From positions 6,758,001 to 6,822,000 of the forward strand of contig NZ_JADBEB010000001.1 in NCBI RefSeq assembly GCF_014874095.1: a stretch of DNA of 64,000 nt. The letters are read 5' to 3'. The DNA is from Plantactinospora soyae. Its GTDB lineage: Bacteria > Actinomycetota > Actinomycetes > Mycobacteriales > Micromonosporaceae. The notes beneath the pieces were generated by a model that saw only the letters and a program-made list of their open reading frames with translations, was not told the origin of the DNA and did not search any database. Below are positions 37,629 through 48,016 of the stretch, piece after piece. The stretch's first letter is position 1; each line of letters opens with the position of its first letter. A program made the translations under genes and the position numbers.

Positions 37629-39410
37629 GTGGCACGCAGCGACGACGCGGACTCGCGCGCCGCACGGTGGGAGAAGGAGGCCCACGATCTCTCCACCCAG
37701 GTCGCGTTTCTTCAAGAGGAACTCGCTCTGGTGCGGCGCAAGTTGACCGAAAGCCCTCGACACGTCCGGCAGCTCGAAGAACGGCTGGCGGCGACGCAGG
37801 CGCAGTTGGCTCGACTCACGGAGAACAACGACCGGCTCGTGAACACCCTCAAGGAGGCACGCGCCCAGATCGTCACGCTCAAGGAGGAGATTGACCGGCT
37901 GGCGCAACCGCCCAGCGGTTATGGTGTCTTCCTGGCCCGGCACGACGACGGCACGGTGGACGTCTTCACCGGTGGCCGCAAACTCCGGGTGGCCGTCTCA
38001 CCCTCGCTTGAGGTGGGAGAGTTGCGGCGTGGGCAGGAGGTCCTGCTCAACGACGCGCTCAACATCGTCGACGCGTTCGGCTACGAGCGGGTCGGCGAGG
38101 TCGTCATGCTCAAGGAGGTGCTGGACAGCCCCTCCGGCGGCGCGGGTGACCGGGCACTGGTGATCTCCCACGCCGACGAGGAACGGATCGTCCACCTCGC
38201 GGAGACCCTCATCGGCACCGCCCTGCGGGCCGGTGACTCGCTCATGATCGAGCCGCGTTCGGCGTACGCGTACGAGCGGATCCCGAAGAGCGAGGTCGAG
38301 GAACTGGTCCTGGAGGAGGTGCCCGACGTCGACTACGGCGACATCGGTGGCCTACAGTCCCAGATTGAGCAGATCCGGGACGCCGTCGAGTTGCCGTTCC
38401 TGCACGCCGACCTGTTCCGGGAGCACCAACTCCGTCCGCCGAAGGGCATCCTGCTCTACGGTCCCCCGGGGTGCGGTAAGACGCTGATCGCCAAGGCGGT
38501 GGCCAACTCGCTGGCCAAGAAGATCGCCGAACGGCGGGGCCAGGAGAAGCACACCAGCTTCTTCCTCAACATCAAGGGTCCCGAGCTGCTCAACAAGTAC
38601 GTCGGTGAGACCGAGCGGCACATCCGGCTGATCTTCCAGCGGGCTCGGGAGAAGGCCGGCGAGGGCACTCCGGTCATCGTGTTCTTCGACGAGATGGACT
38701 CGGTGTTCCGGACCCGTGGCTCCGGCGTCTCCTCCGACGTCGAGAACACGATCGTGCCGCAGCTGCTCAGCGAGATCGACGGCGTCGAGGGCCTGGAGAA
38801 CGTCATCGTCATCGGCGCCTCCAACCGGGAGGACATGATCGACCCGGCGATCCTGCGGCCCGGACGACTCGACGTCAAGATCAAGATCGAGCGGCCGGAC
38901 GCCGAGGCGGCCCGGGACATCTTCTCCAAGTACATCCTCACCGGTCTTCCGCTGCACCCGGACGACCTGGCCGAGCACGGGCACGACCCGCAGTCGACGG
39001 TCGCCGCCATGATCCAGGCCGTGGTGCTCCGGATGTACTCGGAGACCGAGGAGAACCGGTTCCTCGAGGTCACCTACGCCAACGGGGACAAGGAAGTCCT
39101 CTACTTCAAGGACTTCAACTCCGGCGCGATGATCCAGAACATCGTCGACCGGGGCAAGAAGATGGCGATCAAGGAGTTCCTCTCCTCCGGGCGCAAGGGG
39201 CTGCGGTTGCAGCACCTGCTCGACGCCTGCGTCGACGAGTTCCGGGAGAACGAGGACCTGCCGAACACCACCAACCCGGACGACTGGGCCCGGATCTCCG
39301 GCAAGAAGGGGGAGCGGATCGTCTACATCCGTACCCTCGTCTCCGGTGGCAAGGGCGCCGAGGCCGGCCGGTCGATCGAGACCGCGAGCAACACCGGCCA
39401 GTACCTGTAA
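37629..39410 (+). CDS. mpa: Proteasome-associated AAA+ unfoldase (Mpa/ARC)
   Basis: A 593-residue hexameric ATPase that recognises Pup-tagged proteins and threads them into the proteasome. An N-terminal coiled coil (about 12-93) binds Pup. Tandem OB folds span about 95-230. The AAA+ domain has Walker A GPPGCGKT (278-285), Walker B VFFDE (351-355) and a later second region of homology. The C-terminus ends GQYL, the Gln-Tyr-Leu motif that docks into and opens the 20S core. The GTG start follows a GGGGAGG ribosome site. A hairpin follows directly. Confidence 0.97.
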   Translation: MARSDDADSRAARWEKEAHDLSTQVAFLQEELALVRRKLTESPRHVRQLEERLAATQAQLARLTENNDRLVNTLKEARAQIVTLKEEIDRLAQPPSGYGVFLARHDDGTVDVFTGGRKLRVAVSPSLEVGELRRGQEVLLNDALNIVDAFGYERVGEVVMLKEVLDSPSGGAGDRALVISHADEERIVHLAETLIGTALRAGDSLMIEPRSAYAYERIPKSEVEELVLEEVPDVDYGDIGGLQSQIEQIRDAVELPFLHADLFREHQLRPPKGILLYGPPGCGKTLIAKAVANSLAKKIAERRGQEKHTSFFLNIKGPELLNKYVGETERHIRLIFQRAREKAGEGTPVIVFFDEMDSVFRTRGSGVSSDVENTIVPQLLSEIDGVEGLENVIVIGASNREDMIDPAILRPGRLDVKIKIERPDAEAARDIFSKYILTGLPLHPDDLAEHGHDPQSTVAAMIQAVVLRMYSETEENRFLEVTYANGDKEVLYFKDFNSGAMIQNIVDRGKKMAIKEFLSSGRKGLRLQHLLDACVDEFRENEDLPNTTNPDDWARISGKKGERIVYIRTLVSGGKGAEAGRSIETASNTGQYL

Positions 39411-39420
39411 CGTGCGGAAC

Positions 39421-39454
39421 CATCGTGGGCGTCGCGGTCGCGGCGCCCACGATG
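39421..39454 (+). terminator. Hairpin after mpa
   Basis: CATCGTGGGCG (39421-39431) pairs perfectly with 39444-39454, with a 12-base loop, 10 bases after the mpa stop. It may end or attenuate the mpa transcript before dop, which has its own promoter-like box. Confidence 0.7.
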
Positions 39455-39569
39455 CTGTCCGGGTGCGTCAGGGGGTGAGAACCGGATGAGGGCGCTGTCG
39501 AGGCGTACCGTGGCCGTGTCGACACGCCGGGCGAACAATCCGGCGATGGGGCGGACTACGCTCAACGAC

Positions 39570-39599
39570 ATGGGCGAGCGGAGCGAGGCGACGGTATGA
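39570..39599 (+). CDS. Putative 9-aa leaderless uORF overlapping the dop start
   Basis: ATG at 39570 starts a nine-codon frame (MGERSEATV) whose TGA overlaps the dop ATG as ATGA. A TACGCT box (39557-39562) lies 7 bases before this ATG, the spacing seen at many leaderless genes here. dop itself lacks a Shine-Dalgarno sequence, so ribosomes loaded on this peptide could re-start at dop. The GAGCGGAGCGAG bases inside it also resemble a common GC repeat, so chance is possible. Confidence 0.4.
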   Translation: MGERSEATV

Positions 39600-41113
39600 G
39601 CGTACGGCGGATCATGGGCAGCGAGGTGGAGTACGGCATCTCCGTGCCCGGCCAGGCCGGAGCCAACCCGATGGTGACCTCCTCGCAGGTCGTCAACGCG
39701 TACGGCGCCCGTCCGGAGCTGGCTCGGGGCGGCCGGGCTCGTTGGGACTACGAGGAGGAGTCGCCACTGCGCGACGCCCGGGGGTTCACCTACTCCGGCG
39801 CGGCGTACGACCCGGCGGAGGCGCTGGCCGACGAGGACCTGGGACTGGCGAACGTCATACTGACCAACGGCGCCCGCCTCTACGTCGACCACGCCCATCC
39901 GGAGTATTCGACCCCGGAGGTGACCAACCCGCTCGACCTGGTCCGCTGGGACAAGGCCGGTGAGCGGGTGATGGCCGAGGCGTCCCGACGGGCGGCCACC
40001 ATCCCCGGCACGCACCCGATCCACCTCTACAAGAACAACACCGATAACAAGGGCGCCAGCTACGGCGCGCACGAGAACTACCTGATGCGCCGGCAGACCC
40101 CGTTCGCGGACATCGTCGCGTACCTGACGCCGTTCTTCGTGACCCGGCAGATCGTCTGCGGTGCCGGCCGGGTGGGGATCGGGCAGGACGGTTCCCAGCC
40201 GGGTTTCCAGATCTCCCAACGGGCGGACTTCTTCGAGGTCGAGGTCGGCCTGGAGACGACGCTGAAGCGGCCGATCATCAACACCCGGGACGAGCCGCAC
40301 GCCGACGCCGACAAGTACCGCCGGCTGCACGTCATCATCGGCGACGCCAACCTCTCGGAGATCTCCACCTACCTCAAGGTCGGCACCACCTCACTGGTGC
40401 TCGCCATGATCGAGGAGAAGGCGCTCACGCCCGATCTCGCGATCGCCGATCCGGTGGGCGAACTGAAGGCGGTCAGCCACGATCCGTCGCTGTCCCACCG
40501 GCTGCGGCTGCGGGACGGGCGGCGGTTGACCGCGCTCGACCTGCAGTGGGCCTACTACGAGCGGGCGCACTCCTTTGTGGAGCAGCGGTACGGCGACGAC
40601 GTCGACGAGCAGACCGCGGACGTGCTCGACCGCTGGGAGAGCGTGCTCGACCGGCTGGGCCGGGACGCCATGCTCTGCGCGGGTGAGCTCGACTGGGTGG
40701 CCAAGCTGCGGCTCCTGGAGGGCTACCGGGAGCGGGAGAAGCTCGGCTGGGCCTCGCACAAGCTGCAACTGGTCGACCTGCAGTACTCCGACGTACGACC
40801 GGAGAAGGGCCTCTACCACCGCCTGGTCAGTCGGGGCTCGATGGCCACGCTGCTTGCCGACGAGGTGACCCGGGCCGCGATGGTGGAGCCGCCGGAGGAC
40901 ACCCGGGCCTACTTCCGGGGCCGGTGCCTGGCCCAGTACGCCTCCGAGGTGGTGGCGGCGAGTTGGGACTCGGTCATCTTCGACGTCGGGCGGGAATCGT
41001 TGGTACGGGTGCCGATGATGGAGCCCGAACGGGGTACGCGTAAGCACGTCGGTGCGCTGTTCGACCGCTGTGCCAGCGCCAAGGACCTGCTGGAGACCAT
41101 CACCGGCGGCTGA
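39596..41113 (+). CDS. dop: Deamidase of Pup / depupylase
   Basis: A 505-residue enzyme of the glutamine-synthetase-like carboxylate-amine ligase fold. It deamidates the C-terminal Gln of Pup to Glu and also removes Pup from tagged proteins. The N-terminal metal-binding GSEVEYGIS, the nucleotide-site region [33 protein letters not shown], and [18 protein letters not shown] are all typical. The length of about 500 separates it from PafA (about 450). It lies 186 bases after mpa and 116 bases before pup. Translation may be coupled to a tiny upstream frame. Confidence 0.97.
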   Translation: MSVRRIMGSEVEYGISVPGQAGANPMVTSSQVVNAYGARPELARGGRARWDYEEESPLRDARGFTYSGAAYDPAEALADEDLGLANVILTNGARLYVDHAHPEYSTPEVTNPLDLVRWDKAGERVMAEASRRAATIPGTHPIHLYKNNTDNKGASYGAHENYLMRRQTPFADIVAYLTPFFVTRQIVCGAGRVGIGQDGSQPGFQISQRADFFEVEVGLETTLKRPIINTRDEPHADADKYRRLHVIIGDANLSEISTYLKVGTTSLVLAMIEEKALTPDLAIADPVGELKAVSHDPSLSHRLRLRDGRRLTALDLQWAYYERAHSFVEQRYGDDVDEQTADVLDRWESVLDRLGRDAMLCAGELDWVAKLRLLEGYREREKLGWASHKLQLVDLQYSDVRPEKGLYHRLVSRGSMATLLADEVTRAAMVEPPEDTRAYFRGRCLAQYASEVVAASWDSVIFDVGRESLVRVPMMEPERGTRKHVGALFDRCASAKDLLETITGG

Positions 41114-41229
41114 CGGCCGGACCGGTCGCGAGAAAGATCGGTTACCCGGGACCGGGGGAGTCGCGGCGGCGACGTTTCGTCGTCCATCCGAGGTAAGTTT
41201 CTCGCAGGCGATCGTGGAGGAGGCACCAG

Positions 41230-41445
41230 ATGGCTACTCGTGACACCGGTGGTCAGACGCAGCCCGGGAAGTCGCGCCGGGACGAGGAGGTCGACGAGGT
41301 CACGACCGAGGCGAACCCCGAGGTTGCCGAGCGGCACGCGGAGATCACCGAGGACGTCGACGACCTGCTGGACGAGATCGACTCCGTGCTGGAGGAGAAC
41401 GCCGAGGAGTTCGTCCGGGGCTACGTCCAGAAGGGCGGCCAGTAG
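41230..41445 (+). CDS. pup: Prokaryotic ubiquitin-like protein Pup
   Basis: A 71-residue, mostly disordered protein that is ligated to lysines of target proteins for proteasomal degradation. The helix-forming, Mpa-binding region (about 38-62: ITEDVDDLLDEIDSVLEEN) and C-terminal GGQ are intact; the terminal Gln shows it needs deamidation by Dop. It is seven residues longer than M. tuberculosis Pup because of its N-terminal part. A GGAGGAGG ribosome site lies before the ATG. Confidence 0.97.
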   Translation: MATRDTGGQTQPGKSRRDEEVDEVTTEANPEVAERHAEITEDVDDLLDEIDSVLEENAEEFVRGYVQKGGQ

Positions 41446-41753
41446 GCGCCGTCGGCGGATCCGGCCCGGCCCTCGTCGTCGCTGGCCGACGGCGTACCGG
41501 GCCGGGAGATCCTCGGCGCCGGCCCGTTCCGTGGAGTCGAGGCCACCGATCCCGGCACCGGGGTTCGGTGGCCGGCGAGCGCGCCGGACCGGTCCAGGAG
41601 GCCGTGTCCCACCGGCCCGCAACACGAGGACCACGATGATCGCGCCGGTGGGATCCGGAGGATACTCTGCTTCAACCGCAACGGTGGCCTCGACCGGTTC
41701 TGCGTTGACGCGGAGGATCGGGGCGATGCGATGAGATACCTGAGAGGAAGCAC
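41446..41753 (+). other. 308-base gap between pup and prcB
   Basis: No convincing gene. The gap is unusually long; pup and prcB are normally adjacent. It contains a GATACT box (41661-41666) and a TTGACG element (41705-41710), but no well-spaced pair. A GAGAGGAAG ribosome site precedes the prcB GTG. A separate prcBA promoter is possible. Confidence 0.4.
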
Positions 41754-42593
41754 GTGGCAGCGGCTTTTGATCCAAGCGGGCGTCTACCCGACGTGTTTCT
41801 CAACGTGGGGACGTCCTCCTTCACCCAGTTCCTGAGCGCGGCAGCCCCCGACCTGCTGCCCGGTCGCCGGCCGCTGCCGCCCGGCTCCGCCACCGGCCTC
41901 GTTCCGCACGCCACCACGATCGTCACCCTGACCACCGTCGACGGCGTCGTGATGGCCGGTGACCGACGCGGCACCATGGGCAACCTGATCTCCAGCCGTG
42001 ACATGCGCAAGGTGCACCCGGCCGACGCGCACTCGCTGGTCGGGTTCGCCGGCACGGCGGGCATCGCGATGGAACTCGTGCGGCTGTTCCAGGTGGAACT
42101 GGAGCACTACGAGAAGATCGAGGGAGCGATGCTCTCCCTCGACGGTAAGGCGAACCGGCTGGCCGCGATGGTGCGGAGCAACCTGGGCGCGGCGATGCAG
42201 GGACTCGCGGTCATTCCGATCTTCGCCGGCTTCGACCTGGCCGCCGTCGACCCGGCCCGGGCCGGTCGGATCTTCAGCTTCGACGTCGCCGGTGGCCCCT
42301 ACGAAGAGGTCGGATACGACGGGATCGGCTCGGGCTCGCTGTTCGCGAAGTCGGCCCTGAAGAAGCGGTACCGCCCCGGGATGAGCACCGAGGAGGCCAT
42401 CCGGGTGGCCGTCGAGGCGTTGTACGACGCCGCCGACGACGACAGCGCCACCGGTGGCCCCGACCTGAGCCGCCGGATCTACCCGGTCGTGATGACGGCC
42501 ACCGCGGAGGGCACCAACCGGCTCTCCGACGCCGAGGCGGCAACGGTCGCCGAGGCCGTGGTCGCCGCCCGGATGGAGAACCCGGGCGGCTGA
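41754..42593 (+). CDS. prcB: Proteasome subunit beta
   Basis: A 279-residue Ntn hydrolase, the catalytic ring of the 20S proteasome. A propeptide of 53 residues precedes the mature N-terminus: the sequence HATTIVTLT places the nucleophile at Thr54. The later [16 protein letters not shown] block holds the conserved Asp, and the Lys is in KVHPAD. Autocleavage exposes the Thr after assembly. The GTG start is supported by GAGAGGAAG. prcA follows 56 bases later. Standard length. Confidence 0.97.
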   Translation: MAAAFDPSGRLPDVFLNVGTSSFTQFLSAAAPDLLPGRRPLPPGSATGLVPHATTIVTLTTVDGVVMAGDRRGTMGNLISSRDMRKVHPADAHSLVGFAGTAGIAMELVRLFQVELEHYEKIEGAMLSLDGKANRLAAMVRSNLGAAMQGLAVIPIFAGFDLAAVDPARAGRIFSFDVAGGPYEEVGYDGIGSGSLFAKSALKKRYRPGMSTEEAIRVAVEALYDAADDDSATGGPDLSRRIYPVVMTATAEGTNRLSDAEAATVAEAVVAARMENPGG

Positions 42594-42649
42594 CGCCGCC
42601 GCAGATCCGCAGTCCGCCGTCAGCAGAACCGCTAAGGAGAACCGCCGCC

Positions 42650-43519
42650 GTGGCCATGCAGTTCTACGCCTCACCCGAGCAGATCATGCGCGACCGCTCG
42701 GAGCTGGCCCGCAAGGGCATCGCCCGGGGCCGGAGCGCCGTGATGCTCAGTTACGAGGGCGGGGTGCTCTTCGTGGCGGAGAACCTCTCCAGCGCCCTGC
42801 ACAAGGTCAGTGAGATCTACGACCGGATCGCCTTCGCCGCCGTCGGCCGGTACAACGAGTTCGAGAACCTGCGCCGCGCGGGCGTACGGATGGCGGACAC
42901 CACCGGCCTCAGCTTCGACCGGCGGGACGTCACCGGCCGGGCACTGGCGAACGCGTACGCCCAGACCCTGGGGGCGATCTTCACCGAGCAGTCCAAGCCG
43001 TTCGAGGTGGAGATCTGCGTCGCCGAGGTGGCCAGCACGCCGGAGGACGACGAGCTCTACCGGATCACCTATGACGGTTCGGTCAACGACGAGCCCGGCC
43101 GGATGGCGATGGGCGGCCAGGCGGAGGCGGTGACCGGGGCGTTGAAGGAGGACCACCGACCCGACATGTCGCTCGAGGCCGCCGTCCGGCTGGCCGTACG
43201 GGCGCTGGGCAGTGTCGGTGGCGAGGGCGGAGCACCCCGGACCATCGCCGCGAGCCAACTGGAGGTGGCGATCCTGGACCGCCGCCGGGTCGGCCGTACC
43301 TTCCGGCGGATCACCGGTGCACCGCTGACCGCGCTGCTCAACGGTGGTTCGCCCGCCAAGGATGCCGGAACCGAGGCAACGGATCCGAAGCCGCCGGCCC
43401 CGGGCCCGGACAAGCCGACCGAGTCGGCCGCCTCCGCGGACCTGGAGAACAAGGCGAAGTCGGGCAAGGACACCGGTAACGGGGACGACAAGCCGGGCAA
43501 GGCCAAGCCGGCCAAGTAG
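42650..43519 (+). CDS. prcA: Proteasome subunit alpha with long charged C-terminal tail
   Basis: A 289-residue structural subunit forming the outer rings and gate of the 20S core, to which Mpa docks. The N-terminal gate helix ([21 protein letters not shown]) and the [20 protein letters not shown] core are typical. The folded domain ends at about residue 230. The remaining 59 residues are Pro-, Lys-, Ala- and Asp-rich and disordered, making the protein about 40 residues longer than in M. tuberculosis. The start is GTG at 42650 or ATG at 42656. The stop is only 5 bases from that of convergent rfbD. Confidence 0.96.
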   Translation: MAMQFYASPEQIMRDRSELARKGIARGRSAVMLSYEGGVLFVAENLSSALHKVSEIYDRIAFAAVGRYNEFENLRRAGVRMADTTGLSFDRRDVTGRALANAYAQTLGAIFTEQSKPFEVEICVAEVASTPEDDELYRITYDGSVNDEPGRMAMGGQAEAVTGALKEDHRPDMSLEAAVRLAVRALGSVGGEGGAPRTIAASQLEVAILDRRRVGRTFRRITGAPLTALLNGGSPAKDAGTEATDPKPPAPGPDKPTESAASADLENKAKSGKDTGNGDDKPGKAKPAK

Positions 43520-43524
43520 CGGGG

Positions 43525-44481
43525 TCAGCCCCGGACGAGCGATTCCGAGCCGGGCGGCCCGGTGGTGACCACCGCCGGGCCGCTCGGCCGTAACGCCTCG
43601 GCGAGCAGCGACCGCCAGTCCGCCAGCGGGGGCAGGCCGGCCCGGGCCCAGCCCGCGTGGCCCAGCACGCTGTAGCCGGGCCGTCGGGCGGGTCGGGGGA
43701 ACCGGTCGCTGTCGACCGGCCGGATCCGCTCCGGGTCCAGGCCCGCACGGACGAAGATCTCGCGGGCCAGGCCGTACCAGGTGGTCTGGCCGGCGGCGGT
43801 GCCGTGGTAGGTCCCGGCCGGGGCGTCGCCGCGCCAGGCCGCCGCGCCGAGGTCGACCAGGCGCTCGGCGAGGGCGTACGACCAGGTCGGCTGACCGAGC
43901 TGGTCGTCGACGACGTCGAGCTGCGGCCGTTCGGTGGCCAGCCGGAGCATCGTGGCGACGAAGTTGGGGCCGTGCGCGCCGTACAGCCACGCGGTCCGGA
44001 CGACGTATCCGGTGCGCGGCAGCAGCCGGGCCACCGCGAGTTCGCCGACCAGTTTGCTCCGGCCGTAGGCGTTGATCGGAGCGGTCGGGGCGTCCTCCGG
44101 GTAGGGCCGGGTGGCGTCGCCGCCGAAGACGTAGTCGGTGGAGACGTGCACCAGCCGGGCGCCGGCCTCCGCGCAGGCCCGGGCCAGGTTGGCCACGCCG
44201 GCACCGTTGACCGCGGTGGCGGCGGCCTCCTGGCTCTCGGCTCCGTCCACGTCGGTCCAGCCGGCCGCGTTCACCACGATCTGCTGACCGCGCACCCCGG
44301 CCCGGACCGCCGCCGGGTCGGTCAGGTCCAGTTCGGCCCGGGGGGCGGCGGTGACCCGGGCGTCCGGCCGCGCCGAGAGTACGGCTACCAGGTCCCGGCC
44401 CAGCATCCCGCCCGCCCCGGTGACCAGCCACGCGCAGGAGCCGGCCTGCCGGCCCGGCCGGGCCCGGCCGGTGGTGGTCAA
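43525..44481 (-). CDS. rfbD: dTDP-4-dehydrorhamnose reductase
   Basis: A 318-residue SDR enzyme for the last step of dTDP-L-rhamnose synthesis (NADPH reduction of dTDP-4-keto-rhamnose). N-terminal TGAGGMLGRDL binds the cofactor; VHVSTDYVFGGD and NAYGRSKLVGE hold the catalytic Tyr and Lys. The start is unclear: I use TTG at 44481, which overlaps the rfbB TGA by 4 bases (TTGA); a GTG at 44505 is the alternative. It is coupled to rfbB. Confidence 0.93.
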   Translation of the reverse strand: MTTTGRARPGRQAGSCAWLVTGAGGMLGRDLVAVLSARPDARVTAAPRAELDLTDPAAVRAGVRGQQIVVNAAGWTDVDGAESQEAAATAVNGAGVANLARACAEAGARLVHVSTDYVFGGDATRPYPEDAPTAPINAYGRSKLVGELAVARLLPRTGYVVRTAWLYGAHGPNFVATMLRLATERPQLDVVDDQLGQPTWSYALAERLVDLGAAAWRGDAPAGTYHGTAAGQTTWYGLAREIFVRAGLDPERIRPVDSDRFPRPARRPGYSVLGHAGWARAGLPPLADWRSLLAEALRPSGPAVVTTGPPGSESLVRG

Positions 44482-45494
44482 CGGGTCGCCACGTCGGGTC
44501 GCCACGTTCCCTCGTCGCCCGGTCGCGCCTTGAGCGGCTCCCACCAGGCCCGGTTGTCCCGGTACCAGGTGACCGTCTCGGCGAGCCCGCGCTCGAGACC
44601 GATCTGCGGGGCGTACCCGAGTTCTTCACTGATCTTCGTGATGTCCAGCGAGTAGCGTCGGTCGTGGCCCAGCCGGTCGGCGACCGGGGTGACCCGGTCC
44701 CAGTCGGCGTCGCAGGCGGTCAGGAGTCGCGCGGTCAGCTCGCGGTTGGTCAGTTCGGTGCCGCCACCGATGTGGTAGATCTCGCCCGGCCGGCCCTTGT
44801 CCTGGACCAGCGCGATACCGACACAGTGGTCGTGGACGTGCAGCCAGTCCCGGACGTTGCCGCCGTCGCCGTAGAGCGGCACGTTGCCGCCGTCCAGCAG
44901 GTTGGTGACGAACAGCGGGATGACCTTCTCCGGAAACTGGTACGGGCCGTAGTTGTTGGAGCAGCGGGTGAGCACCACGTCCATCCCGTAGGTGCGGTGG
45001 TACGCCAGCGCGAGCAGGTCGGAACCGGCCTTGGCGGCGGCGTACGGCGAGTTGGGTGCCAGCGGCCACGTCTCGGTCCAGGATCCGGAGTCGATCGAGC
45101 CGTAGACCTCGTCGGTGGAGACGTGGACGAACCGGCCGGTGCCGTGCCGCAGGGCGGCGTCCAGCAGGGTCTGGGTGCCGAGCACGTTGGTGGTGATGAA
45201 CGGCGCCGCGCTGCGGATGGAGCGGTCGACGTGGGACTCGGCGGCGAAGTGCACGAGAACGTCGTGGCCGGCCACCGCCGCGTCGACCACGGCCGGGTCG
45301 CAGATGTCGCCCACCACGATCCGGAGCCGGGGGTCGTCGCGGACCGGATCGAGGTTGGCCAGGTTGCCGGAGTAGGTGAGCTTGTCCAGTACGGTGACCG
45401 CGCTCGGCGCGAGTCGGGGGCCCGTACCGGTGAGCACCATCCGAACATATTCGGAACCGATGAATCCGGCTCCGCCGGTTACGAGGATCCTCAT
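44478..45494 (-). CDS. rfbB: dTDP-glucose 4,6-dehydratase
   Basis: A 338-residue extended SDR enzyme converting dTDP-glucose to the 4-keto-6-deoxy sugar. NAD-binding TGGAGFIGSEYV is at the start, followed by HFAAESHVDRSI, the catalytic HVSTDEVYGS and the NSPYAAAKAGSDLL Tyr/Lys, and the C-terminal RDWLHVHDHC. The ATG is preceded 9 bases upstream by TAGACT. It is transcribed divergently from rfbA, 96 bases away. The pathway is used for rhamnose in arabinogalactan-like or other cell-surface polymers, or for natural-product sugars. Confidence 0.96.
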   Translation of the reverse strand: MRILVTGGAGFIGSEYVRMVLTGTGPRLAPSAVTVLDKLTYSGNLANLDPVRDDPRLRIVVGDICDPAVVDAAVAGHDVLVHFAAESHVDRSIRSAAPFITTNVLGTQTLLDAALRHGTGRFVHVSTDEVYGSIDSGSWTETWPLAPNSPYAAAKAGSDLLALAYHRTYGMDVVLTRCSNNYGPYQFPEKVIPLFVTNLLDGGNVPLYGDGGNVRDWLHVHDHCVGIALVQDKGRPGEIYHIGGGTELTNRELTARLLTACDADWDRVTPVADRLGHDRRYSLDITKISEELGYAPQIGLERGLAETVTWYRDNRAWWEPLKARPGDEGTWRPDVATR

Positions 45495-45590
45495 GAATTG
45501 GGAAGTCTACGCGTTCTCCGGTGAGTTCGGCCGCATAGGATTGTCGGCGAGCCGACTTCACGCCGGGCCGTACCCCGGTAGCCTGCGCGA
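45495..45590. promoter_or_regulatory. Divergent rfbB / rfbA promoter region
   Basis: A 96-base gap with a minus-strand TAGACT box 9 bases before rfbB and a plus-strand TAGCCT box (45579-45584) 6 bases before rfbA. The rfbA transcript is therefore probably leaderless. Confidence 0.6.
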
Positions 45591-46463
45591 ATGCGCGGAA
45601 TCCTGCTGGCCGGCGGCACCGGCTCGCGGCTGTGGCCGATCACCCAGGCGGTCTCAAAACAGCTTATGCCGGTTTTCGACAAACCGATGATCTATTATCC
45701 GTTGTCCACTCTGGTCATGGCCGGAATACGGGAAATCCTCATTATCACCACCCCCGACGACCAGGCGCAGTTCCGGCGGCTGCTCGGCGACGGTGCCCAG
45801 TGGGGACTCCGGCTCGAGTACGTCACGCAGCCGAGCCCGGACGGAATCGCCCAGGCGTTCCTGCTCGGCGAGGAATTCCTGGCGGGTGAGCCGGTGGCCC
45901 TGATTCTCGGCGACAACATCTTCTACGGCGGTGGGCTGGGGCGGAGTCTGGCCCTCAACGATGCACCGGCGGGCGGACGAATCTTCGCCTATCCCGTGGC
46001 GAACTGCGAGGGTTACGGAATTGTCGAGTTCGACGCCGACGGGGTGGCACTGTCGATCGAGGAGAAGCCGGAGAAGCCCAAGTCGCGTTATGCGGTGCCG
46101 GGGCTCTACTTCTACGCCAACGACGTGGTCGAGATCGCGCGGGGCCTGACCCCGAGCGACCGGGGCGAACTGGAGATCACCGCCGTCAACCAGACCTATC
46201 TGGAGGCGGGCCGGCTCAAGGTCACCGCCCTGGACCGGGGTACGGCGTGGTTGGACACCGGCACCGTCACCTCGCTGATGCAGGCCGGCGAGTTCGTCCG
46301 GGTGATCGAGGAACGGCAGGGGCTGAAGGTCGGCTGCATCGAGGAGGTGGCCTGGCGGAGCGGGCTGATCAGCGACGGCCAGCTGCGCGAACTGGCCGAG
46401 CCGTTGAGCCGCAGCGGCTACGGCGAGTACCTCTTCGGCATCCTCGAGGATCCCGGCCGGTGA
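45591..46463 (+). CDS. rfbA: Glucose-1-phosphate thymidylyltransferase
   Basis: A 290-residue nucleotidyltransferase making dTDP-glucose from glucose-1-phosphate and dTTP. Typical blocks are [16 protein letters not shown] (nucleotide loop), [34 protein letters not shown], and [14 protein letters not shown] (metal Asp). First step of the rhamnose pathway with rfbB and rfbD; an rfbC epimerase gene is not in the window. The ATG follows TAGCCT by 6 bases. Part of its 5' half has more A/T third positions than its neighbours. Confidence 0.96.
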   Translation: MRGILLAGGTGSRLWPITQAVSKQLMPVFDKPMIYYPLSTLVMAGIREILIITTPDDQAQFRRLLGDGAQWGLRLEYVTQPSPDGIAQAFLLGEEFLAGEPVALILGDNIFYGGGLGRSLALNDAPAGGRIFAYPVANCEGYGIVEFDADGVALSIEEKPEKPKSRYAVPGLYFYANDVVEIARGLTPSDRGELEITAVNQTYLEAGRLKVTALDRGTAWLDTGTVTSLMQAGEFVRVIEERQGLKVGCIEEVAWRSGLISDGQLRELAEPLSRSGYGEYLFGILEDPGR

Positions 46464-46606
46464 CCCGTCCGGCCGGCGGTACGAGGGCTGGCCGGCGCCG
46501 CGCGGTGGGCCGTTCGGGGCGATCCGTACCCGCACCGGGGGCAGATCCGCGCAACGCCACGTCCCGACACTGACCACGCACGGCTCCGGGCGACTAATCT
46601 CCAACC

Positions 46607-47965
46607 ATGGAGCGGCGAATCTTCGGCCTTGAAACCGAGTACGGCGTCACCTGCACCTACCGCGGTCAACGGCGACTGTCTCCGGACGAGGTCGCCCGGT
46701 ATCTCTTCCGTCGGGTGGTGTCCTGGGGACGATCGAGCAACGTTTTCCTACGCAACGGTGCCCGGCTCTACCTCGATGTCGGGTCCCATCCGGAGTACGC
46801 CACCCCCGAGTGTGACTCGGTCTCCGACCTGGTCGCCCACGACCGGGCCGGCGAGCGGATCCTGGAGGGTCTGCTGGTCGACGCCGAGAAGCGGCTGCAC
46901 GACGAGGGGATCGCGGGCGAGATCTACCTGTTCAAGAACAACACCGACTCGGCCGGCAACTCGTACGGCTGCCACGAGAACTACCTGGTCTCCCGGCACG
47001 GGGAGTTCGGCCGGCTGGCCGACGTCCTGATCCCGTTCCTGGTGACCCGGCAGTTGATCTGTGGGGCCGGGAAGGTGCTGCAGACCCCGCGCGGGGCGGT
47101 CTACTGCCTGTCCCAGCGGGCCGAGCACATCTGGGAGGGCGTCTCCTCGGCGACCACCCGCAGCCGGCCGATCATCAACACCCGGGACGAGCCGCACGCC
47201 GACGCCGAGCGCTACCGACGGCTGCACGTCATCGTCGGGGACTCGAACATGAACGAGGTCACCACCCTGCTCAAGGTGGGCAGCGCCGACATCGTGCTGC
47301 GGATGATCGAGGCCGGGGTGGTGATGCGCGACCTGTCGCTGGAGAACCCGATCCGGGCGATCCGGGAGGTCTCGCACGACATCACCGGGCGCCGGAAGGT
47401 GCGACTGGCCTCGAACAAGGAGATCAGCGCGCTGGAGATCCAGCAGGAATACCTGGCGAAGGCGACCGAGTTCGTCGAGCGCCGGGGCGGCGACCAGACC
47501 GCGAAGCGGGTCGTCGAGCTGTGGGGGCGGGTGCTCAGCGCCGTCGAGAACGGCAACCTGGACACGGTCTCCCGGGAGATCGACTGGGTGACGAAGCTTC
47601 AGCTGATCGAGAAGTACCAGCGCAAGAACGACCTGCCGCTCTCGCATCCCCGGATCGCCCAGATGGACCTCGCCTACCACGACCTGCGCCGGGGACGCGG
47701 CCTGTACGGGCTGCTGGAACGGCGTAAGCAGGTCGACCGGATCGCCACCGACCCGGAGATCTTCGAGGCCAAGGAGACGCCGCCGCAGACCACCCGGGCC
47801 CGGCTCCGGGGCGAGTTCATCCGGCACGCCCAGGAGAAGCGCCGGGACTTCACCGTCGACTGGGTACACCTCAAGCTGAACGACCAGGCGCAGCGCACGG
47901 TGCTGTGCAAGGACCCGTTCCGGGCGTACGACGAGCGGGTCGAGCGGCTCATCGCCAGCATGTGA
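46607..47965 (+). CDS. pafA: Pup--protein ligase
   Basis: A 452-residue ATP-dependent ligase that joins the C-terminal Glu of Pup to target lysines. It is a homologue of Dop with the diagnostic opening [15 protein letters not shown]. Blocks [35 protein letters not shown] and [18 protein letters not shown] match the shared fold. The ATG lies 6 bases after TAATCT (46595-46600), a leaderless arrangement, so pafA can be expressed separately from the proteasome core genes. The rhamnose genes separate it from prcA. Confidence 0.97.
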   Translation: MERRIFGLETEYGVTCTYRGQRRLSPDEVARYLFRRVVSWGRSSNVFLRNGARLYLDVGSHPEYATPECDSVSDLVAHDRAGERILEGLLVDAEKRLHDEGIAGEIYLFKNNTDSAGNSYGCHENYLVSRHGEFGRLADVLIPFLVTRQLICGAGKVLQTPRGAVYCLSQRAEHIWEGVSSATTRSRPIINTRDEPHADAERYRRLHVIVGDSNMNEVTTLLKVGSADIVLRMIEAGVVMRDLSLENPIRAIREVSHDITGRRKVRLASNKEISALEIQQEYLAKATEFVERRGGDQTAKRVVELWGRVLSAVENGNLDTVSREIDWVTKLQLIEKYQRKNDLPLSHPRIAQMDLAYHDLRRGRGLYGLLERRKQVDRIATDPEIFEAKETPPQTTRARLRGEFIRHAQEKRRDFTVDWVHLKLNDQAQRTVLCKDPFRAYDERVERLIASM

Positions 47966-48016
47966 CCGGGGCATCCGGGCGGGGCCGGACGGGCGTTCGT
48001 TATTCTGGCCCCCGCT

